A stretch of DNA of 12,787 nt. It comes from Bacteroidales bacterium. GTDB lineage: Bacteria; Bacteroidota; Bacteroidia; Bacteroidales; UBA10428. Positions 1-8,084 of the stretch are shown one piece after another (within the stretch, counting starts at the first letter, position 1; every line of letters starts with the position of its first letter). The notes below the pieces were generated by a model. That model worked only from the letters and a program-made list of their open reading frames with translations, was not told the origin of the DNA and did not search any database. A program made the translations under genes and the position numbers. The DNA is taken from positions 1-12,787 of the forward strand of contig JAFGVG010000084.1 of assembly GCA_016938095.1 (NCBI GenBank), written 5' to 3'.

Positions 1-526
1 AGATGCCATTAAAGTCGGACAGTTTTTCGATTTTACAACCCTGAAACGACTTGCTACCAACAGCAAGAACCTCGACTCACTGATGTATATTTCAGTACAC
101 AGTTTTAACCAAATGGACAAGTACCTCCATTCAAACAACCGTACCAACCTAAGCGCCCTGATGGTTACCGGCGTCTGGATCGAAGGACTTTACCTGGGTA
201 CACAGGTTTATAAAGCCACGCCCAACAAAGAACTCGCTGAACGTATCGGCGAGCAGAAACTGACACTCGACCAGCTGATGCTTATCCTTGACAACTATAA
301 AAAGGATAATCAGTATGCCAAACTTCTTGAAGACCTTCAGCAGCTCAAAACCCTTTTCAACTCCGTAACCATTTATACCAAAAAGGGTGAACCCCAGATG
401 GTTGAGATTGACGGCATACTTACCATTATAGGTGGTGACGAAAGCATTGTTGAAATCTCCCCTGAACTGTTGAACAACATTGTTGCCACCACCGAACAAA
501 TTCGTAACAAGATAATAAGTTTATAG
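1..526 (+). CDS. Conserved hypothetical Bacteroidota protein, 3' part (5' end outside window)
   Basis: The reading frame is open from the left edge (first whole codon at base 2) to the TAG at 524-526, so the ATG at 83 is very unlikely to be the true start; 174 residues are visible. No catalytic motif is seen. The visible part is mostly alpha-helical, with a stretch reading as NRTNLSALMVTGVWIEGLYL followed by charged helices, and a C-terminal acidic segment with a final helix. From memory this resembles a family of Bacteroidota lipoproteins of about 270-300 residues with no known function; the N-terminus that would show a lipobox lies outside the window. The next gene starts two bases after the stop, so the two are probably cotranscribed. 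Function is unknown; that it is a coding gene is well supported by the long open frame and the tight junction. Confidence 0.8.
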   Translation, partial: DAIKVGQFFDFTTLKRLATNSKNLDSLMYISVHSFNQMDKYLHSNNRTNLSALMVTGVWIEGLYLGTQVYKATPNKELAERIGEQKLTLDQLMLILDNYKKDNQYAKLLEDLQQLKTLFNSVTIYTKKGEPQMVEIDGILTIIGGDESIVEISPELLNNIVATTEQIRNKIISL

Positions 527-528
527 TT

Positions 529-969
529 ATGAAGAGATTCACCCTATTTTTTTTCGTGCTGACATTTGTGGGAGCAGGTTTATTGCGGGCACAGGACTTT
601 TCGCAATTAACTGCCCAATGTGCCGGCAATGCAGGTGACGTTATGTATCTGAAAGATTTTGCTGTTAAGCTTGATGCAGGGACTCCCGGTGGCGCGCCGC
701 CTACTGCCAGATACGCTCTTTTGCTAAACAAAAGCATTGTATACCGGTTTTCGATTTGCACTGCCCCAAATTCCGATGGCGAAGCTGTGCTGCAACTTTT
801 TGATATGAACACCCTGTTGGGTAGTACTTTTATCACTACAACAGGTAAGGATTATCCGTCATTCGACTTTAAATGCCAGAAAACAGGTGTTTACCATGTT
901 TTTATCTCTTTCAAAGAGGGTAAAGCAGGCGAAGGCGTAGGCATAATGTCGTATGTGAAGAAACTCTGA
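529..969 (+). CDS. Small secreted beta-rich protein of unknown function
   Basis: This encodes 146 residues. The N-terminus (Met-Lys-Arg, then a hydrophobic stretch at about 4-19, ending LRAQ) is a good Sec signal peptide with likely cleavage after Ala21. The mature protein of about 125 residues alternates short beta-strand-like segments, with YRFSIC (72-77), EAVLQLFD (85-92), FDFKCQKTG (112-120) and VYHVFIS (121-127). That order (Tyr-x-Phe strand, a Leu-x-Leu-x-Asp strand, then Thr-Gly-x-Tyr-x-Val near the end) recalls the bacterial pre-peptidase C-terminal (PPC) type beta-sandwich; this is a fold-level inference only. Three cysteines remain after cleavage (31, 77, 116). The start codon lies two bases after the preceding stop, implying one transcript, so the pair may act together in the envelope. 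No enzymatic motif is visible. Confidence 0.78.
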   Translation: MKRFTLFFFVLTFVGAGLLRAQDFSQLTAQCAGNAGDVMYLKDFAVKLDAGTPGGAPPTARYALLLNKSIVYRFSICTAPNSDGEAVLQLFDMNTLLGSTFITTTGKDYPSFDFKCQKTGVYHVFISFKEGKAGEGVGIMSYVKKL

Positions 970-992
970 TATTTTTTGCACTTTAAATTCCA

Positions 993-1028
993 AAGCAAAA
1001 GATTGCTTCACTTCGTTCGCAATGACGG
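993..1028. repeat. Palindromic element in a convergent gap, resembling a dispersed GCAATGAC-type repeat
   Basis: Between two convergent genes the sequence holds two overlapping, mutually exclusive hairpins. One is AAGCAA (993-998), loop AAGA, TTGCTT (1003-1008). The other is ATTGC (1002-1006) with GCAAT (1019-1023). Read on the minus strand the core starts GTCATTGCGAACGAAG and ends GAAGCAATC. From memory this matches short palindromic repeats scattered between genes in many bacterial genomes, often ending in GCAATGACG. Only one copy is in this window, so repeat status cannot be shown here. It could also help stop transcription from both sides, although no long T-run follows either hairpin. 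Confidence 0.42.
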
Positions 1029-1060
1029 CTTCGATTTTCGGACTTTTTACACAGCCTCTT

Positions 1061-2035
1061 TTACATTATCCGCTGTGCAATGAACAGTAGCAGGAAAATG
1101 AAAAACAGGGCCAGATTGAGCCAGCCCGTTTTGTGTTTTACAAAGTAAAATGTAAAAAGATAAGCCAGGGGAAGGGCAACAATATAAACCATTCCGGTAT
1201 CCGCTCCTCCTATAACCAGAAAAACCAACAGACTATTCAGGAAAAAAGCCAGGAAAACCAGAAAAGACTTACGGGCATGGATTTTCATACTATCCAGGGC
1301 CCCTGCCAGAAAGTAACTGGCATAAAACATAAAGGCCAGTACAAAAATCCAGTAAACCTGCTGACTTAACCGCAACGCTTTCTGAACCCTAATAAATTCG
1401 CCGGAGATATCGTTTACCAGATTGTTTACGGGTATATCAGCAAGATAGTAACCCGAAATCACAAAAACATAGGGCAAGATGAGCCCAAGTATTGAAAAGA
1501 CCCATTCACGCCAGGCAAAGGGTCGTAGCAAACCCAGGGCAACCAGCAAAAAGGGGAAAATAAAAATCACCGGAAAATAGAAAAGGCTTGCCATGGCGAT
1601 AAGCAACCCACAATCGAGAAATCGAAGTGATATACCTTCAATTTTATAGGTACTCAAAAGCCGGAAAAATAAGATCATCAGCAGGGCGGACGACACCAGT
1701 TCCGGCGTAAGGTGATGATGCTGCGTAAAGCAGGCTGTCAGCATCACATAAAACAAAAACGGTAACTGCGTTCTTACCGGAATAAAAAAATGCACCGTGT
1801 TTAACTGTATCAGCAGGTATCCGTTGAGCATGATCAACAACATGGCAATCAACGAAGACAGGAATTTGAAATTGTCGTTGAATGAGGCAATCCATCTGCC
1901 CATGAATATAGAAGCGACTTCAGATTCGTACTGAGCAGAAATCGAAAACAAAGAAGGCATCCAGTATAGCACCGGAAGCAACGAAAACAATACGATAACG
2001 CTTATGCGGTTACTGTTGATATATTTGAGCACCAT
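1061..2035 (-). CDS. Polytopic membrane protein, DUF6427-like
   Basis: This 324-residue protein is hydrophobic almost throughout. About nine to eleven membrane segments can be drawn, at roughly residues 12-31, 58-78, 88-105, 113-130, 140-172 (probably two), 178-200, 228-250, 258-300 (probably two) and 305-323. The N-terminus begins with a short polar stretch (MVLKYINSNR) and then a hydrophobic helix, as in the Bacteroidota-restricted DUF6427 family, which has similar length and no established function. There is no catalytic motif, transporter signature or cleavable signal. The start lies only 20 bases after the trxA stop on the same strand, so it is probably expressed from the trxA promoter. 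Family assignment is by overall pattern from memory and moderately sure; that it is an integral inner-membrane protein is well supported. Confidence 0.8.
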   Translation of the reverse strand: MVLKYINSNRISVIVLFSLLPVLYWMPSLFSISAQYESEVASIFMGRWIASFNDNFKFLSSLIAMLLIMLNGYLLIQLNTVHFFIPVRTQLPFLFYVMLTACFTQHHHLTPELVSSALLMILFFRLLSTYKIEGISLRFLDCGLLIAMASLFYFPVIFIFPFLLVALGLLRPFAWREWVFSILGLILPYVFVISGYYLADIPVNNLVNDISGEFIRVQKALRLSQQVYWIFVLAFMFYASYFLAGALDSMKIHARKSFLVFLAFFLNSLLVFLVIGGADTGMVYIVALPLAYLFTFYFVKHKTGWLNLALFFIFLLLFIAQRIM

Positions 2036-2055
2036 GGGCTGGTTAAAAACAGACC

Positions 2056-2376
2056 TCAGGATAACAGCGCTTCAACCTTATTCACCAGGCTACCTTTGGG
2101 CACTGCTCCAACTTGTTTATCGGCAACCTTACCATTCTTGAAAAAAAGTACGGTAGGAATGTTCCGGATGCCAAATTTTGAAGCAACCGCCGGATTTGAA
2201 TCCACATCGAGCTTGCCAACTACAATTTTTCCATCGTAGTCTTCTGACAATTCCTTTACAATGGGACCAATTACCCTGCAGGGTCCACACCATTCGGCCC
2301 AGAAATCAACCAATACGGGCTTATCGGAATTAAGCACCATCTCCTCGAAATTTGCATCCGTTAATGTAACAACCAT
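2056..2376 (-). CDS. trxA: Thioredoxin
   Basis: This is a 106-residue single-domain cytoplasmic thioredoxin of normal length, with no signal peptide. It is a general protein disulfide reductase, recycled by thioredoxin reductase with NADPH. The active site WCGPC is at residues 29-33 with the catalytic cysteines at 30 and 33. The buried aspartate expected in the VDFWA strand is Asp24, the lysine matching the family's conserved one is about Lys55 (GKLDVD), and the cis-proline is Pro74 in RNIPT. All are canonical, so it should be fully active. It lies 74 bases downstream of dnaE but has its own strong promoter in that gap, and the membrane-protein gene follows after 20 bases. The thioredoxin-fold lipoprotein upstream of dnaE is a different, exported protein. 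Confidence 0.97.
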   Translation of the reverse strand: MVVTLTDANFEEMVLNSDKPVLVDFWAEWCGPCRVIGPIVKELSEDYDGKIVVGKLDVDSNPAVASKFGIRNIPTVLFFKNGKVADKQVGAVPKGSLVNKVEALLS

Positions 2377-2414
2377 AGTAATAATTTTTTATAATTCCTG
2401 TATTTTTATGTCTG

Positions 2415-2445
2415 CAAAAGTACAAAACTGCGTTTGAACATCAAA
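2415..2445 (-). promoter_or_regulatory. Bacteroidota-type promoter for trxA
   Basis: On the minus strand a TTTG box (2445-2442) is followed by exactly 19 bases and then TACTTTTG (2422-2415), a full match to the TTTG / TAnnTTTG promoter of the Bacteroidota primary sigma factor. Transcription would start near 2408, leaving a leader of about 30 A/T-rich bases before the trxA ATG. It sits in the 74-base gap after dnaE and so can drive trxA and the following membrane-protein gene independently of dnaE. Confidence 0.75.
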
Positions 2446-2450
2446 CAACC

Positions 2451-5400
2451 TCAACAGAGTTTGAATTCAATTTCGTTGTAACTTGCCAGAAACCCTATCA
2501 GCTCATCTGCAAGGTTTATCCGACAAGTACGGCTGAACAAATCAACCGTGATCTGCTCCGCGGGATCATATACCAGAAACTTCAGGTTGGTGTTACCCGG
2601 GTGTTGCCGGGTATGTGTTGCCAGCGCTTCGATAAAATTATCGGTAACAACATCAACAGGCAATCTGATCTGGATGGTTTTCACCAACTCATCCCGCACG
2701 GAACTGAGCATGTATACATTCTTTATCCTGAATTCGAGTTCGGGATTGCTTCTCCAGGTGTTCTCGGCAACAGTACCCCTGATGAGCAGTGAGTAATTTT
2801 CATACATGTATTTCCGGAAATTCTCATAATCTTTTCCAAAAAGGGTCATGGAAAAAGTTCCGCTGTAATCTTCCATGGTAAAAGCGCCATAGGGTTTCCC
2901 GTTTTTTGTGGTAGCGTGCCTGACACTGGTTACCATGCCTCCAATTGAAATGTCTTTCCCCCGTAACGATTCAAGTTCACTTAGTTCGGCTAGCTGTGTG
3001 TTGCAGAACTGTTCCATTTCGAGCCTGAAATTATCGAGCGGATGCGACGACAGGTAAATGCCGATAACCTCTTTTTCCTTGTTCAGTTTTAACAGGGGAG
3101 GCCATTCATTCACCTTCGACGGCTGAGGTTTATTAATCTCAATATCACTCATATCTCCAAACAGGGTCAGACCCTGGTCGGGATTACGCTGAGCTTTATT
3201 CCCGTAACGGATCAGTTGCTCAATAAAACTTACCCCTGAGGCATCTGGTTCCAAGAAAGCGTACCTGGGTATATCACTCAGCCCGTCGAAACCGCCGGCC
3301 ATGGCAAGGGCTTCAAGACACCGCTTGTTTACGGTGGTAATGTTTATCCTTTCAACAAAATCGTAAATATCCCTGAATATGCCGCCCTTCCCCCTGACCT
3401 CGATAAGATGCTCCACTGCCGATTCACCCACTCCCTTTATGGCTGCCAGTCCGAACCGAATATGGCCCTGCGCATTTACGGTGAACCGGGCATGACTTTC
3501 ATTGATATCCGGCACCAGAACCTTTATTCCCATACGTCTGCATTCATCCATAAAGAAAGCAATTTTTTTCAGATCGTTCAGGTTACGACTCAGCACGGCA
3601 GCCATGAATTCTGCCGGGTAATGAGCTTTCAGGTAGGCGGTCTGATAAGAAATATAGGCATAACACGTGGAGTGTGACTTGTTGAATGCATAGTGTGCAA
3701 ACGACTCCCAATCCTTCCAGATCTTGGCCACCGTTTTCGGGTCATGACCGTTACGAACGCATCCTTCCTCGAATTTCACCCGGAGATCATTCATCATCGA
3801 GACGATCTTTTTACCCATTGCTTTCCGGAGTGAATCGGCCATACCTTTCGTAAAACCAGCCAGCAATTGTGACAATAACATGACCTGCTCCTGGTAAACC
3901 GTAATGCCATAAGTATCCTTCAGGTAGGCTTCCATATCAGGTATGTCGTAAACGATTTCCTCCCTGCCATGTTTACGGTTTACATAACTGGGTATGTATT
4001 CCATGGGGCCAGGCCGGTAAAGGGCATTCATGGCTATAAGATCTTCAAAGCGGTTTGGGCGCAATGCCTTCAGGTACTTTTTCATTCCTTCCGACTCAAA
4101 CTGGAAAAGCCCTGTAGTTTCGCCCTTACTGTAGAGTTCGTACGTTTTGGCATCATCCAGCGGCAAGTGGTCAATATCAACATCGATATGCCGCGATTTG
4201 CGGATATTTTCCAGGGCATCCTTAATGATGGAAAGGGTTTTCAATCCCAGGAAGTCCATTTTAAGCATGCCAACCGATTCGATATGCGAACCCTCGTACT
4301 GGGTGACATTTAATTCGGCATCCTTGTTCCGGCAAATGGGGATGAATTCTTCGAGGTTATCTTTTCCGATAATGATACCACAAGCATGCACGCCGGTTTG
4401 CCTTACGGATCCTTCCAGCACTTCGGCATACTTAAGCGTGCTGGCAATCAGCTTGTTTTCAGAGTTTTTTTCGGCAAGTAATTCCGGTACCTTTTCGTAA
4501 GCATCCTTAAAACTGGTACCCGGTGTTTCGGGAACCAACTTGGCCAACCGGTCGGCTTCGGACAATTCGAGTTTCTGCACCCTTGCCACATCGCGAATAG
4601 CCATCTTAGGGGCCATGGTCCCAAAGGTAATAACATGCGCCACACGTTGTTTGCCATACTTCTTTACGACATATTGCAGCACTTTTTCGCGACCGTCTTC
4701 ATCAAAATCAATATCAATATCAGGCATTGAAATACGATCGGGATTCAAAAAGCGCTCAAAAAGCAGATCGTATTTTATCGGATCAATATCGGTTATCCGC
4801 AGGCAATAGGCAACTACCGAACCGGCGGCAGACCCGCGGCCCGGCCCGACTGACACTCCCATTTCCCTTGCAGCGCGAATCACATCCCAAACAATAAGGA
4901 AATAGCCCGGAAAACCCATCTTACGAATGGTGTCAAGTTCGAAATCGATTCTTTCGCGGACGATTTCGTTCAGCCCGGGAAATCGTTGCGCGGCGCCTTC
5001 GTAAGTCAAATGATGCAGGTATTCATAAGCATCGGCATATCCTTCGGGTATTGGAAAATCAGGCATAATCGGGTCGCTGTTGAGTTCATATACCTCAACC
5101 TTTTCTACAATTTCCTGAGTGTTTGCAAGGGCTTCAGGAACATCCTGAAACAACTTCCTCATCTCGTCGCGCGATTTAAGCCACTCCTGTCGTGTGTAGC
5201 GCAACCGGTTAGGGTCATCAACATCCTTTCCTGTACTGATACACAACAGACGATCGTGTGCCGGAGCATCTTCCTCGTTAATAAAATGCACGTCATTGGT
5301 GGCAATGCATTTGATGCCGTATTCTGCTGCTATCTGTAACAATTCGTTATTCACATAAACCTGGTTCTCAAAAACCTCCCTGTCAATCTGAGGATCTCCC

Positions 5401-6674
5401 GACGGATGTCGCTGCAATTCGAGATAAAAATCGTCCCCGAAAATATCCCTGTATTCCGAAAGCGCTTTCAGCGCATGCTCTTTTCCTTCGTGGCGGAGTA
5501 ACCAGGGTATCTCACCGTGCAAACAGGCCGATGAGGCAATCAATCCCTCGTGATATTTACGGAGCAATTCCTTGTCGACCCTGGGCCTGTAGTAAAATCC
5601 CTCGATCCAGCCATACGATACCAGTTTGATCAGGTTTTTATAGCCCTGTTTGTTTTTTGCCAGCAACACCAGGTGAAAGCCTCCCCCATCAGCCTTATCG
5701 GATTTCTCCAGTCGCGAGCGCCTGGCCACGTAAACTTCACAGCCTAAAATTGGCTTGATCCCCTGTTTTTTTGCCTCGTTATGAAATTCCTTTGCCCCGA
5801 ACATATTACCATGATCGGTAATGGCAAGGGCCTCCATATTGTCTTTTTTTGCTTTGGCAATGAGACTTTTTATGACGGCCGCACCGTCGAGAATCGAATA
5901 TTGCGTGTGAACATGTAAATGGGTAAAAGGTATTTCTGCCAGTGCGATATCCTTGATGGCTTCAGCCACAACAACAGTTTCCGGAACAAAAGGACCAGGC
6001 TGATTTTTAATAATTTCAATCTCATAAGGCCTTATGGGAAGCGGGTTGACTTCTTTGAATGCATCGGTAAAACCCGGCTCCATATTAAGTTTTCGGGCCG
6101 GGATGACTTCGAGCCGCACCAGTTCAAAAAAACACCGTGCAGTTGCCGCCACATCTGCAGCTGCATTATGCGCTTCGTCAAAGCCCTCGTTAAACAGCCG
6201 GTTATGTAATTCCGACAGGTTTGGCCATTTATATTTCCCTCCCTTGCCTCCGGGTAAAGCACAAAAATCAGTTGATTCTTCCTTGGTGCAAACCGACCTG
6301 ATGCCGGCAAGTTTCGTGGAAATGCCTTTCCTGACGAATTCTGCCCCAAGAATACTGATGTCAAAACCAACATTGTGACCAACCACAAAAGAAGACTGCT
6401 CAAGATCGGCGTTAAACTCTTGAAGCACCCTGTCGAGATCAACGCCTTCGGCCAGCGCTTTCTCGGTTGTAATGCCGTGCACCTGAACAGCCGCCTGTGG
6501 AATTATGTATCCTTCAGGTTTTATAATACGGGACTTATTGTATAATAACCGGCCATACCGGTCGTGAAATTCCCAAGCAAGCTGGACCATCCGGGGCCAG
6601 TTGGCGCTGTCTGTCACCGGGGCGTTATAATTGGCGGGCAACCCAGTGGTTTCGGTGTCAAAAATCAAAAACAT
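2451..6674 (-). CDS. dnaE: DNA polymerase III alpha subunit with N-terminal DnaQ-type exonuclease domain
   Basis: This is the 1407-residue catalytic subunit of the replicative polymerase, longer than the E. coli protein (1160) because of an N-terminal proofreading domain. Residues 1-185 are a DEDDh 3'-5' exonuclease: Asp6 and Glu8 (DTETTGL), Asp105 (HNVGFD), His169 and Asp174 (HNAAAD), all present. After a linker, the PHP domain starts at about 250 with HLHVHTQYS, then ITDHGN (285-290) and NDVHF (460-464). The polymerase active site has GPGRGSAAGS (610-619), Asp654 and Asp656 in PDIDIDFDEDGRE, and Asp807 in MDFLGL. Helix-hairpin-helix elements lie at about 1074-1130, a clamp-binding-like GLTLF at 1168-1172 and an OB fold at about 1235-1325. 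The frame is intact. This fused form is known in Bacteroidota. It stands alone, with 88 bases to the upstream gene and 74 to trxA. Confidence 0.97.
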   Translation of the reverse strand: MFLIFDTETTGLPANYNAPVTDSANWPRMVQLAWEFHDRYGRLLYNKSRIIKPEGYIIPQAAVQVHGITTEKALAEGVDLDRVLQEFNADLEQSSFVVGHNVGFDISILGAEFVRKGISTKLAGIRSVCTKEESTDFCALPGGKGGKYKWPNLSELHNRLFNEGFDEAHNAAADVAATARCFFELVRLEVIPARKLNMEPGFTDAFKEVNPLPIRPYEIEIIKNQPGPFVPETVVVAEAIKDIALAEIPFTHLHVHTQYSILDGAAVIKSLIAKAKKDNMEALAITDHGNMFGAKEFHNEAKKQGIKPILGCEVYVARRSRLEKSDKADGGGFHLVLLAKNKQGYKNLIKLVSYGWIEGFYYRPRVDKELLRKYHEGLIASSACLHGEIPWLLRHEGKEHALKALSEYRDIFGDDFYLELQRHPSGDPQIDREVFENQVYVNNELLQIAAEYGIKCIATNDVHFINEEDAPAHDRLLCISTGKDVDDPNRLRYTRQEWLKSRDEMRKLFQDVPEALANTQEIVEKVEVYELNSDPIMPDFPIPEGYADAYEYLHHLTYEGAAQRFPGLNEIVRERIDFELDTIRKMGFPGYFLIVWDVIRAAREMGVSVGPGRGSAAGSVVAYCLRITDIDPIKYDLLFERFLNPDRISMPDIDIDFDEDGREKVLQYVVKKYGKQRVAHVITFGTMAPKMAIRDVARVQKLELSEADRLAKLVPETPGTSFKDAYEKVPELLAEKNSENKLIASTLKYAEVLEGSVRQTGVHACGIIIGKDNLEEFIPICRNKDAELNVTQYEGSHIESVGMLKMDFLGLKTLSIIKDALENIRKSRHIDVDIDHLPLDDAKTYELYSKGETTGLFQFESEGMKKYLKALRPNRFEDLIAMNALYRPGPMEYIPSYVNRKHGREEIVYDIPDMEAYLKDTYGITVYQEQVMLLSQLLAGFTKGMADSLRKAMGKKIVSMMNDLRVKFEEGCVRNGHDPKTVAKIWKDWESFAHYAFNKSHSTCYAYISYQTAYLKAHYPAEFMAAVLSRNLNDLKKIAFFMDECRRMGIKVLVPDINESHARFTVNAQGHIRFGLAAIKGVGESAVEHLIEVRGKGGIFRDIYDFVERINITTVNKRCLEALAMAGGFDGLSDIPRYAFLEPDASGVSFIEQLIRYGNKAQRNPDQGLTLFGDMSDIEINKPQPSKVNEWPPLLKLNKEKEVIGIYLSSHPLDNFRLEMEQFCNTQLAELSELESLRGKDISIGGMVTSVRHATTKNGKPYGAFTMEDYSGTFSMTLFGKDYENFRKYMYENYSLLIRGTVAENTWRSNPELEFRIKNVYMLSSVRDELVKTIQIRLPVDVVTDNFIEALATHTRQHPGNTNLKFLVYDPAEQITVDLFSRTCRINLADELIGFLASYNEIEFKLC

Positions 6675-6721
6675 GCCTTAAAATTACGGCAAGTTACCGC
6701 ATAATAGTCTCCTTGTTGATA

Positions 6722-6766
6722 AAAAAGGATAAGTCAGTCCGCGGTCAGACCGTAAGCAATGCTTAC
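6722..6766 (-). terminator. Possible terminator after the thioredoxin-like lipoprotein gene
   Basis: GTAAGC (6752-6757), loop of three, GCTTAC (6761-6766) forms a perfect 6-base-pair hairpin that contains the lipoprotein's TAA stop (6763-6765). On the minus strand it is followed by an imperfect hairpin with arms near 6734-6751 around a CCGCGG centre, and then by CCTTTTTTATC (6718-6728). The T-run is about ten bases from the last stem, so this is only a plausible factor-independent terminator separating the lipoprotein gene from dnaE. Confidence 0.3.
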
Positions 6767-7305
6767 AAAGAAGCGGGTTTATTGCCCAGCAACAACTCCT
6801 CGATTTGCCTTACAAACATGGCTTTTGTTTCTTCGCGGGTAGCAGCTATGCCAGACGACATGGTTGGCTGTCCACTCTGGGGACAGAACAAAAACGAAGG
6901 AATGCTTCTGACACCAAATACCGCGGCTAACTCCTGTTCCTTGTCCACATCTACCTTGTAAACATTAATTTTCCCGGCGTACTCATGAGCCAGTTCATCC
7001 AGGATGGGCGAGGTTATTCTACAGGGCGCACACCAGTCGGCGTAAAAATCAACGACACATGGCTTGTCGCCCTGGAACACCCATTTTTCGGGGTTTTTCT
7101 CATAATCCATAATAAGTTTCAGAAATCCGGCCTTATCAATTTGCACAGGCTCGCCAGTGGCAGTGCCCGCAGGCTGAGCAACAGGGGTTTCTGATAAGCT
7201 GGCTTCAGTGGTGTTGCTTTTGACGGCACGCTGTTCAGGTTGACCTTTGCAACTTACCAGGGTAATGGCCAACAGGGTGGCCAGCATAATTAAGGTTTGT
7301 TTCAT
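6763..7305 (-). CDS. Thioredoxin-domain lipoprotein
   Basis: This 180-residue protein has a lipoprotein signal: hydrophobic residues 4-17 and a lipobox ending LVSC, with Cys19 as the lipidated residue. A flexible linker rich in Thr, Ala, Pro and Glu (about 22-55) leads into a thioredoxin fold at 56-175. The active site is WCAPC (91-95, cysteines 92 and 95), preceded by VVDFYAD with the buried Asp at 86; the cis-proline is Pro136 in RSIPS. It is probably an envelope-located thiol oxidoreductase anchored in the inner or outer membrane and facing the periplasm. Its partner is unknown: no DsbD/CcdA-like reductant supplier or cytochrome c maturation gene is in view. The WCAPC motif differs from the WCGPC of the cytoplasmic TrxA nearby. 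An extra non-active-site Cys sits at 83 and another at 141. Confidence 0.92.
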   Translation of the reverse strand: MKQTLIMLATLLAITLVSCKGQPEQRAVKSNTTEASLSETPVAQPAGTATGEPVQIDKAGFLKLIMDYEKNPEKWVFQGDKPCVVDFYADWCAPCRITSPILDELAHEYAGKINVYKVDVDKEQELAAVFGVRSIPSFLFCPQSGQPTMSSGIAATREETKAMFVRQIEELLLGNKPASL

Positions 7306-7388
7306 TGTATGCTGTTTATATATTTAAATATGTAGATATATACAATTAACGTGCCGGATTGTTCATTTTAATAGGCTATGCCAGGTTG

Positions 7389-8054
7389 TCAGCTTTCCGG
7401 AACCCGCTGCTTAAGTTTATAAAAAACAGCCCCTTCCGTAATTTCCATCTCCACCACCTGCATCAGAATCAGGTTAATCAGTAATCGTTCTGCATGGGCG
7501 CGGTTGATCCTTGCCAGTCTTGTAAATTTCGTAAGGGTGATGTTTTCGTTTTCCGAAAGATAGGCCAGCAACGCCTGTTCTTCGCGCCCGTAATTCAGCA
7601 AAATGCCTCTTTGCATCCCTTTCTTTTTCCATACATTGATCAACACCTGATTGGCCCTGATATTCTGGTCGCCAACGCGTACATAGGCCACCCATTTATC
7701 ATCTTCGTCCCTGGCAAAATGGGGACGGTTCTTACTCATGGGCACATCTACCTCGAGAACGGTTTTCCCTTCAACCACCCACTTTTTAAGGCTATAGGTG
7801 ACCGATGGCTTGCAAAAAATATGCGCCCCGGATTCAGCCATGTAAGCTTCTTCCTCACTGCGTACGCCACTGATTTTGCCATTATCCTTAACGCCAATTA
7901 ATAGTTTTCCGCCCACTGTATTGGCAAAAGCAGAAAAAGTTCTTGCAATTTTACGCGCATTGCTGATCTCGAATTTAAAATCGAGTTGCTGACTTTCGCC
8001 CGATTCGATCAGTTTTTTGATATAATGGACTGAATTATTGAATTCCGCTTTCAT
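7389..8054 (-). CDS. AlbA_2 (Schlafen-type) domain protein with C-terminal winged helix
   Basis: This 221-residue soluble protein has no signal peptide. Residues 14-140 match the AlbA_2 domain, formerly called divergent AAA-4: an N-terminal Glu with an LDFKFE strand (19-29), the helix and glycine turn FSAFANTVGGKLLIGVKDNG (40-59), a strand with VDVPMSKNRPHF (102-113), and the closing WVAYVRVGDQNIRA (121-134). Residues 157-215 look like a winged helix-turn-helix. AlbA_2 proteins are often annotated as ATP-binding or transcriptional regulators; some relatives are nucleases or act in phage defence, but for this short form the activity is not established. It is divergent from the TPR gene (118-base gap) and 83 bases upstream of the thioredoxin-like lipoprotein gene. 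A regulatory role is inference from the winged helix. Confidence 0.85.
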   Translation of the reverse strand: MKAEFNNSVHYIKKLIESGESQQLDFKFEISNARKIARTFSAFANTVGGKLLIGVKDNGKISGVRSEEEAYMAESGAHIFCKPSVTYSLKKWVVEGKTVLEVDVPMSKNRPHFARDEDDKWVAYVRVGDQNIRANQVLINVWKKKGMQRGILLNYGREEQALLAYLSENENITLTKFTRLARINRAHAERLLINLILMQVVEMEITEGAVFYKLKQRVPES

Positions 8055-8084
8055 AAAAGGCTCGGGAAATTATGTCGGATTATG

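Noticed and set aside
426..836. 136-codon open frame on the minus strand across the junction of the first two genes
   Set aside because: It overlaps two well-supported plus-strand genes with a coherent signal peptide and tight operon spacing, and its translation has no recognisable protein character.
6032..6442. 136-codon minus-strand frame inside the dnaE exonuclease region
   Set aside because: It is an out-of-frame shadow of a fully intact conserved exonuclease domain.
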